Assembly (NCBI RefSeq): GCF_002119665.1
Contig: NZ_CP021111.1
Location: 5,084,001 to 5,148,000, forward strand
DNA from: Bordetella genomosp. 13
GTDB lineage: Bacteria; Pseudomonadota; Gammaproteobacteria; Burkholderiales; Burkholderiaceae_B
Length of the DNA stretch: 64,000 nucleotides
Direction: 5' to 3'
Shown piece by piece: positions 36,438 through 44,963 of the stretch. The translations under genes were made by a program, and so were the position numbers. The notes beneath the pieces are model-generated. The model made no database searches. It saw only the letters and a list, made by a program, of their open reading frames with translations, and had not been told where the DNA came from. Numbering within the stretch: position 1 is the stretch's first letter; each line of letters opens with the position of its first letter.

Positions 36438-37109
36438 TCAGGATTCGGCGCGGGGCGCGACGGGCGCCTCCGGCACCGGAGGTACGGACTCGGGCGGGAC
36501 GCCGGAGTGCGGCGGCGGCGCGACCACGCCCATGGACACGATATATTTCAGCGCGGCGTCGACCGACATCTGCAGCTCGATCACCTGGTCGCGCGGCATC
36601 ATCAGGAAGAAGCCCGAAGTGGGATTGGGCGTGGTCGGCACGTAGACGCTGAGGTGCTCGCCCGGCAGGTTGGCCGCGACCTCGCCGCTGGGCGAACCCG
36701 TGAGGAAGGCGATGGTCCACGAGCCCGCGCGCGGATACTGGATGAGCACGGCCTGGCGGAACGCGCGGCCGTTGGGGGCCAGCACGGTGTCGCTGACCTG
36801 CTTGACCGAGTTGTAGATGGAACGCACCAGCGGGATGCGGCCCAGCAGGCGTTCCCATTGCTCGAGCAGGCTGCGGCCCAGCAGATTGGCCGCCAGCATG
36901 CCGGTCAGCAGCACGACCAGGATCACCAGTACGAAGCCGAAGCCCGGGATGTTCACGCCGAACAGCGACTGCGACGTAAGGAATCCGGGCACGAAGCCTT
37001 CCAGCGTGGTGACCAGCAGGCTCAACACCCAGATGGTGATGGCCAGGGGCACCCACACCAGCAAGCCGGTGATGAAGTACTTCTTGAACATGCTGCGCCG
37101 CGCGGCCAT
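36438..37109 (-). CDS. DUF502 family membrane protein
   Basis: This 223-residue protein has two N-terminal transmembrane helices (about 15-38 and 60-85 after [12 protein letters not shown]), then a conserved domain with [19 protein letters not shown] and [12 protein letters not shown] proline-rich tail ends the protein. The family's role is unknown. Its start overlaps the stop of the FmdB gene (TGATG), and aspS follows 44 bp later. ATG 37091 is an alternative start. Confidence 0.87.
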   Translation of the reverse strand: MAARRSMFKKYFITGLLVWVPLAITIWVLSLLVTTLEGFVPGFLTSQSLFGVNIPGFGFVLVILVVLLTGMLAANLLGRSLLEQWERLLGRIPLVRSIYNSVKQVSDTVLAPNGRAFRQAVLIQYPRAGSWTIAFLTGSPSGEVAANLPGEHLSVYVPTTPNPTSGFFLMMPRDQVIELQMSVDAALKYIVSMGVVAPPPHSGVPPESVPPVPEAPVAPRAES

Positions 37110-37417
37110 CAGGGCGTGGACGGCGACGAGGCCGGCGGCGAGGCCGCGGGCGTCGCGGGCGCGGCGGCGGGCGTGGCCGACGCGGCGGACGAGCCCTCGG
37201 ACGAGGCCGGCTTGGCGGCGGCGGGCTGCGAGCCGTTGCCGCGGAAGTCGGTCACGTACCAGCCCGAGCCCTTGAGCTGGAAGCCGGCGGCAGTGACTTG
37301 CTTGGCATAGGCGGCCTTGCCGCATGCCGGGCAAACGGTCAGGGGAGTGTCGGAGATTTTTTGCAGCACGTCTTCGGCATGGCCGCACTCGGTGCACTTG
37401 TAAGCGTAGATGGGCAT
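37109..37417 (-). CDS. FmdB-family zinc ribbon protein
   Basis: This 102-residue protein has four cysteines, in C-T-E-C-G (9-13) and C-P-A-C-G (33-37), forming a zinc ribbon of the FmdB/putative regulatory type, starting M-P-I-Y-A-Y-K-C. The C-terminal third is an alanine- and proline-rich, low-complexity tail from about residue 65. Function unknown; conserved position upstream of DUF502 and aspS. Confidence 0.88.
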   Translation of the reverse strand: MPIYAYKCTECGHAEDVLQKISDTPLTVCPACGKAAYAKQVTAAGFQLKGSGWYVTDFRGNGSQPAAAKPASSEGSSAASATPAAAPATPAASPPASSPSTP

Positions 37418-37570
37418 TGGACGACTACTTGCTGAGAGCCTGGCGTGCCGGATGCCGCCCGCCAGCTGGCAGGGGCGGGCGGACCGCGCAGGCGATCGAC
37501 CGGGAAAAAAGCACGGGAAAGTGGGGAATTTTAGCTTGAAGACGAGGACAGGGCTTTTACGCGAGTCCTG

Positions 37571-37601
37571 GCGGCGCGCCGGACCCGGCCCGGCGCGCCG
37601 C
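37571..37601. terminator. 12-bp stem-loop downstream of the antiporter gene
   Basis: Arms at 37571-37582 and 37590-37601 pair perfectly (GCGGCGCGCCGG with CCGGCGCGCCGC) around a 7-nt loop. It begins 17 bases after the antiporter stop on the minus strand. The following bases are not T-rich, so termination is likely but not certain. Confidence 0.5.
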
Positions 37602-37617
37602 GGCGTTACAAATAGCC

Positions 37618-38904
37618 TTACAGCAGGAACATCGCCGCGGCCACCAGCGTGGGGGCCAGGGCGCAGGCGAACAGCCGTCCGGCCGAGATGCTGCCGTCCG
37701 GAAAATGGCTTTTGAGTATGGCGAAGCCCGCGGGATTCGGCGCATTGGCGATCACCGTCAGCCCCCCGCCCGTGACCGCGCCCGCCACCAGCATGTAGCG
37801 CCAGGTCTCGCTGGTGCCTTCCACCAGCGAGCCCAGGTAAGTCAGCGCGGCGTTGTCGGTGACGGCGGTCAGCGCCGTCGCGCCCCAGAACAGCACCAGC
37901 GGCGGCAGGCCTCCCAGCAGGTCCTGCAGCCACCATTTCTGCAGCCCGCCCAGCACCACCAGGCCGGCCAGGAAGAAACCGACCATCAGACCTTCCTTGA
38001 TCAGCAGGCGGTCCTGGCAGGACTTGTAGGCTTCGGTGAAGCCGATGAACAGCATCAACAGCCCAAGGAACACAGCCGGATGGTGAGCGGAGAGCACCAC
38101 GCCGGCCAGGAAGAGCACGTGCACCAGCATCACCAGCGGCGGCACGGGCTGGCGCACGGATCCGGCGCTATCGTCCTGCGCTGTCCCGACACCGGCCCGG
38201 ATCGCGGCGGAGGCCTCCGACAGGGACCGCCTGCAGACGAACGTGAGCACCGCCGCATTGACGATCACCGCCACCGCCGCGCGCCATCCGAACTGTGTGG
38301 CCATGTGCGCGGTATCCCAGCCGAAGGTGCTGGCCACCATCAACACGGGCGGCGCGGCGTAGGCGGTCAGCACGCCGCCGATGGACACATTGACGAACAG
38401 GGCGCCCAGCGCAAGGTACTTGAACCCGGTGTGGCCGGGCGCGCGGAAGAAGTAGTCGCGCAGCAGCAGCGCGGCCAGCGTCATCGCTGCCGGCTCGGTG
38501 ATGAAAGAGCCGCCCAGCGGCACCAGCGCCATCACCACGAAGAACGTGGCCAGTTCGCGCCGCATCGGCAGCACGCGGGCCGCCGCGCGCAGCACCAGAC
38601 TGACCAGTTCGATGACCGGGCGGCTGGCGGCGACCACCATGATGGCGAACACGAACAGCGGCTCGGTGAAGTTGCGCGTGTCCATGTACGCGATGGCGCT
38701 TTGCGTGCCGCCCACCGCGGCCATGCATACCAGCAGTACGAAGGCCCAGAAGCCGAACACGGCCTCGACCTCGGACAGCAGGTGCCAGACGCCCGCATGC
38801 GGGCCATTGCGGTGCGCCATGCGGGCGAACCAGGAAACGGAAAAAGTGTGCAGGACGGCGATGGCGAACAGCACTGTCGCCACGATCTCGAGGGGCTGGG
38901 GCAT
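37618..38904 (-). CDS. Putative Na+/H+ antiporter (PF07399 type)
   Basis: This 428-residue integral membrane protein has about twelve predicted helices. It has two similar halves: the first contains G-G-S-F-I-T-E-P-A-A-M-T and the second contains T-D-N-A-A-L-T-Y-L-G-S-L, both with membrane-embedded acidic residues as in ion-transporter superfamily proteins. The C-terminus contains G-G-G-L-T-V-I-A-N-A-P-N-P-A-G. Family annotation is putative Na+/H+ antiporter; transport has not been shown for most members. It is a single gene; a strong hairpin follows. Confidence 0.82.
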   Translation of the reverse strand: MPQPLEIVATVLFAIAVLHTFSVSWFARMAHRNGPHAGVWHLLSEVEAVFGFWAFVLLVCMAAVGGTQSAIAYMDTRNFTEPLFVFAIMVVAASRPVIELVSLVLRAAARVLPMRRELATFFVVMALVPLGGSFITEPAAMTLAALLLRDYFFRAPGHTGFKYLALGALFVNVSIGGVLTAYAAPPVLMVASTFGWDTAHMATQFGWRAAVAVIVNAAVLTFVCRRSLSEASAAIRAGVGTAQDDSAGSVRQPVPPLVMLVHVLFLAGVVLSAHHPAVFLGLLMLFIGFTEAYKSCQDRLLIKEGLMVGFFLAGLVVLGGLQKWWLQDLLGGLPPLVLFWGATALTAVTDNAALTYLGSLVEGTSETWRYMLVAGAVTGGGLTVIANAPNPAGFAILKSHFPDGSISAGRLFACALAPTLVAAAMFLL

Positions 38905-39030
38905 ACCGATAGTCTTATTTGAACGTTGTTGTGGCGCACGCCGACTTGCGCGGGACTATAGCAAGGCTAGCAAGGCGCCCGTCCCGGGCCAGTGCAGGAA
39001 AGTCATGCGGCATGCGCCGCCATACAGGAT

Positions 39031-39043
39031 GTGTATAATACAC
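39031..39043. promoter_or_regulatory. hicA promoter -10 box inside a perfect palindrome
   Basis: GTGTATAATACAC is a perfect 13-nt palindrome centred at 39037 and contains TATAAT (39034-39039), an exact -10 hexamer. It lies 8 bases before the hicA start codon, so transcription would begin near or at the ATG with almost no leader. HicB antitoxins with a DNA-binding C-terminus repress their own promoter, and this is the obvious operator. Confidence 0.65.
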
Positions 39044-39051
39044 ACGACAAT

Positions 39052-39234
39052 ATGAGCAGTCGAGAACTCATCAAGACGCTCGAGCACAACGGCCGGATAT
39101 TGCGCGGGGTCAAAGGATCACATCACGTGTATTCGCACCCGAGCAAACCCGGTCATATCAGCGTGCCCCATCCTAAAAAGGACCTGGGCGTCGGATTGGT
39201 CAATCGATTGCTGAAACAAGCAGACCTGAAGTAG
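39052..39234 (+). CDS. hicA: HicA-type mRNA interferase toxin
   Basis: This 60-residue double-stranded-RNA-binding-fold protein begins S-S-R-E-L-I-K-T-L-E-H-N-G and has the catalytic histidine region K-G-S-H-H-V-Y (23-29 approx.), then P-H-P-K-K-D-L-G-V-G-L-V-N-R-L-L-K-Q-A. It cuts mRNAs when freed from HicB. The frame extends upstream to 38992, but that segment spans the promoter, so ATG 39052 is preferred. hicB follows 42 bp later. Base composition is less GC-rich than neighbours, in line with a mobile accessory pair. Confidence 0.93.
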   Translation: MSSRELIKTLEHNGRILRGVKGSHHVYSHPSKPGHISVPHPKKDLGVGLVNRLLKQADLK

Positions 39235-39276
39235 CAATCGCCATTACCCGAGCGTGGCAATCTCTTCCGAACGTCT

Positions 39277-39672
39277 ATGAAATATCCCATCGCCATCGAA
39301 CCCGGTAACCACACACAGGCTTGGGGCGTCGTCGTACCCGACCTTCCGGGATGTTTCTCGGCCGCCGATGACGGCATCGATCAAGCTATCGAGCAAGCCA
39401 AGGAAGCTATCAGCCTATGGATCGAGACGGCACTGGATGACGGAGCTGTCATTCCTCCACCCAGCCGTATCACGGACCTGCAAGCTGCCCATCCCGAGTT
39501 CGCTGGCTGGGTCTGGGCCATCGTCGAAATAGACCCTGCCGTGATGGACGACACCATAGAGCGGGTCAACATCACATTGCCTCGCCGTATTCTTGCGCGC
39601 ATCGACGCACGCGCACGCGCAGCGGGTGAAACACGCTCAGGCTACATCGCGCATATGGCTCTGAGCCGCTGA
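39277..39672 (+). CDS. hicB: HicB-type antitoxin
   Basis: This 131-residue protein has an N-terminal HicB domain (degenerate RNase H fold) containing W-G-V-V-V-P-D-L-P-G-C-F-S-A-A-D-D and A-I-E-Q-A-K-E-A-I, and a C-terminal ribbon-helix-helix segment (V-N-I-T-L-P-R-R-I-L-A-R-I-D) that should bind DNA. It neutralises HicA and likely represses the hicA promoter through the palindrome at 39031-39043. The GMC oxidoreductase gene converges on it with 19 bp between stops. Confidence 0.93.
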   Translation: MKYPIAIEPGNHTQAWGVVVPDLPGCFSAADDGIDQAIEQAKEAISLWIETALDDGAVIPPPSRITDLQAAHPEFAGWVWAIVEIDPAVMDDTIERVNITLPRRILARIDARARAAGETRSGYIAHMALSR

Positions 39673-39691
39673 AACGGTACGCTGGGCGCCT

Positions 39692-41317
39692 CTAACCTTT
39701 CTCTGACCCCAGCATCATCCGCGCCCCCTTCTCCGCGATCATCAGCGTCGGCGAGTTGGTGTTGCCCGACGTGATGGTGGGCATGATGGACGCATCGATC
39801 ACTCGCAGGCCCTGCACCCCATGCACGCGCAGCTGCGCATCCACCACCGCCTGCGCATCGTTGCCCATCTTGCACGTGCCCACTGGATGGAAGATGGTCG
39901 TGCCGATCTCGCCGGCGGCCTGCGCCAGTTCGGCATCGCTTTGCAGCTGCGTGCCCGGCCGCCATTCCTCGGGCTCGAAACGCGCCAGCGCGGGCTGCGC
40001 GACGATGCGCCGGGTCAGCCGGATGCTGTCGGCGGCCACCTTGCGGTCTTCGTCCGTGGACAGGTAATTGCACAGTATCTCGGGCGGGTCGCACGGGTCG
40101 GGCGTGGCGATGCGCACGTGACCGCGGCTGGTGGGCCGCAGGTTGCACACTGACGCCGTGAAGGCCGGGAAGGAATGCAGCGGTTCGCCGAACTTGTCCA
40201 GCGACAGCGGCTGCACGTGATACTGCACGTTGGCGCGCGACTGGTCGGGGCTGCTGCGGGCGAAGGCGCCCAACTGCGATGGCGCCATGCTGAGCGGACC
40301 GCGGCGCGCGAAGGCGTAGTGCAGGCCCATGGCCGCCTTGCCCCACCAGGTGGCGGCCATCATGTTCAACGTGCGGGCACGCCGCACGCGATAGACCAGG
40401 CGCAGCTGCAGGTGGTCCTGCAGGTTGGCGCCCACGCCGGGCAGGTCGTGCACCACCGGCACGCCGCGCGCCTGGAGCAACGCGGCGGGGCCCACTCCCG
40501 ATACCTGCAGCAGTTGCGCGGAGCCGATGGCGCCGGACGCCAGCACCACTTCGCGTCCGGCTCGCGCGTCGTGCTCGGATCCATCGTCCATGCGATAGCG
40601 CACGCCCACGGCGCGCCGGCCGTCGAACAGCACGCGCGACACGTGCGCACCGGTCAACACGTGCAGATTCGGCCTCGCCTTCACCGGACGCAGGAACGCC
40701 TTGGCCGCGTTCCACCGCACGCCGCGCCTTTGATTCACCTCGAAATAGTCGCAGCCCTCGTTGTCGCCGCGATTGAAGTCGCGGATGGACGGCACGCCGG
40801 CCTGCGCCGCCGCCTCGCGAAAGGCGTCCAGCAGTGGCCAGGTCAGGCGCTGGCGTTCGACCCGCCATTGGCCTCCGACGCCATGGAACTCGTTGGCGCC
40901 GCCATGATGGTCTTCGCTGGCCTTGAAGAGGGGCAGCACGTCGTCCCAGCTCCAGCCGGGATTGCCCTGAGCTGCCCAGCCATCGTAGTCGGCGCGCTGG
41001 CCGCGCATGTAGATCATGCCGTTGATCGACGAGCTGCCGCCCAGCACCCGGCCGCGCGGATAGCCCAGGCTGCGCCCCGCGATGCCCGGATCGGGCTGGG
41101 TGCGGTAGCACCAGTCGGTGCGCGGATTGCCGATGCAGTACAGGTAGCCGACCGGGATGTGGATCCAGTGCCAGTCGTCGCGGCCGCCCGCTTCTAGCAG
41201 CAGCACCCGCACCGCGGGATCGGCCGACAGACGGTTGGCCAGCAGGCAGCCGGACGTGCCGGCGCCGACGATCACGTAGTCATAGAGGGGCGCGGGCGGC
41301 GCCTGTTCTGCGGTCAT
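39692..41317 (-). CDS. GMC-family FAD oxidoreductase (choline/alcohol dehydrogenase-like)
   Basis: This 541-residue flavoprotein has an FAD-binding [13 protein letters not shown] (about 15-27), G-G-S-S-S-I-N-G-M for GMC signature 1, G-A-I-G-S-A-Q-L-L for signature 2, and active-site H477 in H-P-V-G-T-C-K-M-G with asparagines at about 519-521. Members oxidise choline, polyethylene glycol or other alcohols. No betaine aldehyde dehydrogenase neighbour, so the substrate is open. The ATG at 41317 sits just before the FAD motif; the longer frame is rejected. Divergent from an amino acid permease. Confidence 0.9.
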   Translation of the reverse strand: MTAEQAPPAPLYDYVIVGAGTSGCLLANRLSADPAVRVLLLEAGGRDDWHWIHIPVGYLYCIGNPRTDWCYRTQPDPGIAGRSLGYPRGRVLGGSSSINGMIYMRGQRADYDGWAAQGNPGWSWDDVLPLFKASEDHHGGANEFHGVGGQWRVERQRLTWPLLDAFREAAAQAGVPSIRDFNRGDNEGCDYFEVNQRRGVRWNAAKAFLRPVKARPNLHVLTGAHVSRVLFDGRRAVGVRYRMDDGSEHDARAGREVVLASGAIGSAQLLQVSGVGPAALLQARGVPVVHDLPGVGANLQDHLQLRLVYRVRRARTLNMMAATWWGKAAMGLHYAFARRGPLSMAPSQLGAFARSSPDQSRANVQYHVQPLSLDKFGEPLHSFPAFTASVCNLRPTSRGHVRIATPDPCDPPEILCNYLSTDEDRKVAADSIRLTRRIVAQPALARFEPEEWRPGTQLQSDAELAQAAGEIGTTIFHPVGTCKMGNDAQAVVDAQLRVHGVQGLRVIDASIMPTITSGNTNSPTLMIAEKGARMMLGSEKG

Positions 41318-41644
41318 GCGCGGGTCTCCTCGCGGCGCCCGGCCTGCGGGCCGGCGCATTCTTTTTGTCCGGCCGTATCTTGCGCCGCGCGTGCGCATCC
41401 CGCAAGCCATGCAGCCGGCTCGGAATCGAAGCGGAGAGCCCGCCGAGCATCGATATTTTGAACCTTTCCCGGGTATTCTTGGTCAGTGGTTTTTTCAGTA
41501 GGTTGTCAGCAACGCGCCGCCAGGTCCGTCCCATACCAGGACGCGGGCGCCCCTTGGAGAACGTCGGATGCCCGTTTGCCTACTGCCGGCCCTGCCGGCC
41601 GCCGTGCCAGCCTTGCCCCTTCCCCACCAGGCCCGGAGCGCTTC
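41318..41644. other. Divergent intergenic region (GMC oxidoreductase / permease)
   Basis: A 327-bp gap between divergent starts. No credible coding frame on either strand (codon use random, no ribosome sites except before the flanking genes). A relatively AT-rich stretch at about 41450-41510, including a T6 run, stands out from the GC-rich background and probably carries the two promoters; I cannot assign clear -35/-10 pairs. Confidence 0.5.
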
Positions 41645-42994
41645 ATGACGGCGACCGCGACGACGACTGCGGCAGCAGGCACGCCCAACCGCTCGCAGGG
41701 TCTGTCCGTCATCGACGGCGTGGGCGTGCTGGTCGGGGTGGTGCTGGGCATCGGCATCTTCGGTTTTCCCCCGCTGGTGGCCCAGAATGCCGGTTCGGTG
41801 CCCGTCTACATCGGCATGTGGCTGGCCGGCGGCCTGGTCATGCTGGTCGGCGCTCTCTGCTATGCGGAATTGGGCTCGGCCTATCCCGATTCGGGCGGCG
41901 AGTACCACTATCTCAGCCGTGCCTGGGGCCCGAAGGTGGCCCTGCTGTTCGGGTGGGCGCGCGGCACGGTGATCCAGACTGGTTCCATTGCCGTCATCGC
42001 TTTCATCTACGGCGAGTACGCCCAACGGCTGCTGCCACTGGGCGAGCATGGCGTCGCGCTGCACGCGGCCATGTCGGTCATCGTGCTGACCGGTCTCAAC
42101 ATCGTCGGCACCCTGCAGTCCAAGCGCCTGCAGTTGGTATTGAGCGTGCTCGAGCTGGCATCGTTGGCCGCCATTGTCGTGGCCGGCCTGATGTCGCTGG
42201 GCGCCGACCTGCCGCCCCCGCCGCCGCCCATGCCCATTGAGGGCAGCCTGGCAGGCGCGCTGGGCATGGGCATGGTCTTCGTGCTGCTGACCTACGGCGG
42301 TTGGAACGAGGCCGCCTACCTGTGCGGAGAACTGCGCGACCCCGCCCGCAACGTCGTGCGCGTCATGCTGATCGGCACGCTGATCGTGGTGGGCGCATAT
42401 CTGCTGGTCAACCTGGCGCTGCTGCAGATCTTCGGACTGGGCGGCCTGCAGCGCAGCCAGGCGGTGGGCAGCCAGGTCATGGAGATGGTGGCCGGGCCGT
42501 ATGCCGGAACGCTGCTGGCCCTGACCGTATGCTGGGGATCTCTTACCACCATCAACGGCACCATCTTCACCGGCGGCCGCGTGTACCACGCGCTGGGCCG
42601 CGATCTGCCCGGCCTGCGCAAGCTGTCGGGCTGGACCGAGCGCGGCCAGTCGCCGGCCAACGGCCTGCTGGTGCAGGGCATCATCACCCTGGCGCTGGTG
42701 GCCGTCGGCGCGTTCTCGGAAAACGCGGTCGAGTCGCTGGTGGCCTACACCGCGCCGGTGTTCTGGCTCTTCATGATGCTGGTGGCGCTGGCGCTGATCC
42801 GGCTGCGCCGCAGCGAGCCCGACCACCCGCGTCCCTTCAAGGTGCCGCTGTACCCGCTGACCCCGCTGCTGCTGGCGCTGACCTGCGCGGGCCTCATCTG
42901 GTCCAGCACCGTGTACGCCGGCTTCGGGTCCTTGCTGGGGCTGGGCGTGCTTATCATCGGCGTGCCCGCCATCTACTTCCTGCGTCGGGGCTAG
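41645..42994 (+). CDS. APC-family amino acid permease
   Basis: This 449-residue protein has twelve predicted helices. Helix 1 has V-G-V-V-L-G-I-G-I-F-G-F-P-P, the broken-helix substrate-binding motif of the APC superfamily, and helix 6 has T-Y-G-G-W-N-E-A-A-Y-L. The central G-E-L-R-D-P-A-R-N loop is typical of the family. It probably takes up an amino acid or polyamine. The frame is open upstream, but ATG 41645 matches family length. Its last four bases overlap a minus-strand C-terminal coding remnant. Confidence 0.88.
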   Translation: MTATATTTAAAGTPNRSQGLSVIDGVGVLVGVVLGIGIFGFPPLVAQNAGSVPVYIGMWLAGGLVMLVGALCYAELGSAYPDSGGEYHYLSRAWGPKVALLFGWARGTVIQTGSIAVIAFIYGEYAQRLLPLGEHGVALHAAMSVIVLTGLNIVGTLQSKRLQLVLSVLELASLAAIVVAGLMSLGADLPPPPPPMPIEGSLAGALGMGMVFVLLTYGGWNEAAYLCGELRDPARNVVRVMLIGTLIVVGAYLLVNLALLQIFGLGGLQRSQAVGSQVMEMVAGPYAGTLLALTVCWGSLTTINGTIFTGGRVYHALGRDLPGLRKLSGWTERGQSPANGLLVQGIITLALVAVGAFSENAVESLVAYTAPVFWLFMMLVALALIRLRRSEPDHPRPFKVPLYPLTPLLLALTCAGLIWSSTVYAGFGSLLGLGVLIIGVPAIYFLRRG

Positions 42995-43143
42995 GCCGCT
43001 ATCTTTTCGGCCTGCTGCTGCGCCGCCTGCGCGCGCCGCAGCGGGCAGTACAGCATCTCGGTCGACAGGCCGTGCAGCACCAGCCGATGGCCGCGCGCAG
43101 CGTGGACATCGGCACCAGGGGATGCCTGTTGCCGACCCGTATC
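42991..43143 (-). pseudogene. Possible C-terminal remnant of a lost gene
   Basis: Between the permease and the dapA-like gene, one minus-strand frame ending at 42991 reads R-L-V-L-H-G-L-S-T-E-M-L-Y-C-P-L-R-R-A-Q-A-A-Q. Nearly every codon in this stretch ends in G or C, like real genes here. There is no start with a ribosome site and the 5' part (before about 43085) loses this codon pattern. It looks like the tail of a gene whose front was deleted, lying just downstream of the dapA-like gene. No family recognised. Confidence 0.3.
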
Positions 43144-44053
43144 AGGCGCTCGAATCCGCCGGCGGATACAGGCGATCCAGCTCCGCCGCCGCGGCCTCCA
43201 GCTGTAGCGCCAGGCCCGTGGCGGCGCGCATCATGGGCGGGCGCACTTCGTCGCGCAGCCACCCCTGCCTCGCCAACAAGGCCTTCAACGGCGCAGGATT
43301 GGGTTCGGCATACAGCAGCCGGATCACGGGGGCCAGCGCGTGGCACAGCCGCCGCGCGACTTGCAGCTGCTGCGCCTGCAAGGCCTGGAACATCGCCACG
43401 AACAGGTCCGCCCGCACATGGGCCGATGCGGCGATGATGCCTGTTCCGCCCAGCGCCACGGTGCCGAAGCCCTGCAGGTCCTCCCCGGCCAGCACCTGCA
43501 GGCCGCCATGCGCGATCAAGGCCTGGGTCTTGTCCAGCGAACCGCCGCAATCCTTGATGGCGACGATGTTCGGATGCGCCGCCAGCTCCAGCAGCGTCGC
43601 AGTATCCAGCTGCGTTCCCGTTCGGTAAGGAATGTCGTACAGCACCAGCGGCACGTGCGCCGCGTCGGCCAGCGCGCGGAAATGCGCGGCGGCGCCGGCC
43701 TGTCCCGGCCGCACATAGGCCGGCGCCGCGGACAGCACGCCGGCCAGCGGCCGGCTGCGCAGCTCCGCCAAGCGGCGCAGCAGCCGCGGCTGGCTCGCGC
43801 CGGACAACCCCATGATCACCGGCACGGCGCCGGCGGCCTCCAGCGCGGCATCGAGGGCGAGCAGCTGCTCGTCCTCTTCCAGCGCCGAGGCCTCGCCGGT
43901 GCTGCCGCACACGACGAAGCCCGACACGCCCTGCGCGGCATAGTGCCGCACCAGCCGGCGCACCGCGCCCAGGTCGAGCGCGCCGTCGCGAAACGGCGTC
44001 ACCAGCGGGATCCAGACACCCTGGAAAGAAACGACTTGCGATTGTGCAGACAT
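43142..44053 (-). CDS. DapA-family lyase/aldolase (dihydrodipicolinate synthase-like)
   Basis: This 303-residue class I aldolase-fold protein has G-S-T-G-E-A-S-A-L near residue 50 (binds the keto-acid carboxylate), Y-D-I-P-Y-R-T-G with the catalytic tyrosine, and I-V-A-I-K-D with the Schiff-base lysine. It may be DapA itself or a catabolic paralogue (N-acetylneuraminate lyase, keto-deoxy-sugar-acid dehydratase); no lysine genes are nearby, which favours a paralogue. GGAG precedes the ATG at 44053 by six bases. Confidence 0.87.
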   Translation of the reverse strand: MSAQSQVVSFQGVWIPLVTPFRDGALDLGAVRRLVRHYAAQGVSGFVVCGSTGEASALEEDEQLLALDAALEAAGAVPVIMGLSGASQPRLLRRLAELRSRPLAGVLSAAPAYVRPGQAGAAAHFRALADAAHVPLVLYDIPYRTGTQLDTATLLELAAHPNIVAIKDCGGSLDKTQALIAHGGLQVLAGEDLQGFGTVALGGTGIIAASAHVRADLFVAMFQALQAQQLQVARRLCHALAPVIRLLYAEPNPAPLKALLARQGWLRDEVRPPMMRAATGLALQLEAAAAELDRLYPPADSSA

Positions 44054-44192
44054 GAGCACTCCATTGCGATACAGACCGTCGTCGTACCGTTCGGATGTGC
44101 CTTCGAGAAAGTGGAGTCGCGGGCCGTTGCTTGCTTCGTGCCGCGCGGTCGGTTCGCCCCTGGGGCGGCCCGGCGGGCTTGGCGCCCTCGCC

Positions 44193-44222
44193 GCTGTTCC
44201 GTCGCCCATCCGACGGAACAGC
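44193..44222. terminator. 12-bp perfect stem-loop downstream of fRMsr gene
   Basis: GCTGTTCCGTCG at 44193-44204 pairs perfectly with 44211-44222 around a CCCATC loop. It starts 10 bases after the stop of the sulfoxide reductase gene (minus strand), so it probably ends that transcript; the next bases lack a T-run, so efficiency is uncertain. Confidence 0.5.
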
Positions 44223-44231
44223 AAGCTCCGG

Positions 44232-44759
44232 TCAGATGAGCTGCTGTTTTTTGGCTTTCAGGCCGGCGGCTGCCGTGCCCAGGCTATCAAGGAAGATGCG
44301 GCACAGCATTTCCATGCCCTGGCGGTCGGCGTCGTCGAAACGGCCCGGTTCGGGGCTGTCGACATCCCAGACGCCGATCAATTCATCGTTCAGCACCAGC
44401 GGCACCACGATTTCCGACCGCGACGCCGCGTCGCAGGCGATGTGGCCGGGGAAGGCGTGCACGTCGGGCACCACCTGCGTCTGGCGCTGGCTGGCGGCGG
44501 CGCCGCATACGCCGCGCTGCAGCGCGATGCGCACGCACGCGGGCTTGCCCTGGAACGGCCCCAAGACGAGTTCGGCACCGTCGAAGAAATAGAAGCCCGC
44601 CCAGTTGATGTGGGGCACCGCCTGCCACACCAGCGCGCTGAAGTTGGCCGCATTGGCGATGCGGTCGTGTTCGCCCTCGAGCAGCGCGCGCATCTGCGCC
44701 GCCAGCTCGGCATAGAGCTGCGGCTTGGAATCGGCGGCGATGGCGGTGGCGGCGAACAT
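44232..44759 (-). CDS. msrC: Free methionine-(R)-sulfoxide reductase (GAF domain)
   Basis: A 175-residue cytoplasmic GAF-domain enzyme reduces free methionine-R-sulfoxide, helping repair oxidative damage. The family cysteines are visible in Q-R-G-V-C-G and in H-I-A-C-D, and the E-I-V-V-P-L and G-V-W-D-V-D-S-P stretches match fRMsr (YebR) proteins. N-terminus starts at ATG 44759; the long open frame upstream is not coding. Divergent from the aminotransferase gene with 204 bp between. Confidence 0.9.
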   Translation of the reverse strand: MFAATAIAADSKPQLYAELAAQMRALLEGEHDRIANAANFSALVWQAVPHINWAGFYFFDGAELVLGPFQGKPACVRIALQRGVCGAAASQRQTQVVPDVHAFPGHIACDAASRSEIVVPLVLNDELIGVWDVDSPEPGRFDDADRQGMEMLCRIFLDSLGTAAAGLKAKKQQLI

Positions 44760-44963
44760 CCGGCAATTGTAGCGGCAATGCGCGGAAGCGGGCCGCACCG
44801 TGCGCGCTCGCCGTCGGGCGTATCGGGATGGTGAAGAACTGTACCGGCCGAAACCGCACGCAGTGCACCGGCGCGACGCGCGGGACGGCGGGAAGCCTTG
44901 TGTGACAATGGTTGCGCAATTTCTGCTCAACTCGATCTTTTCAGGCCGCAGGCACAACCCACC

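Noticed and set aside
38992..39051. Extended N-terminus of HicA
   Set aside because: The extra segment covers the -10 box and palindrome and does not match HicA proteins, which start M-S/N-S-x-E-L.
41495..42826. 443-codon antisense frame across the permease gene
   Set aside because: Low-complexity His/Gln/Arg content and no family; the plus-strand permease is clear.
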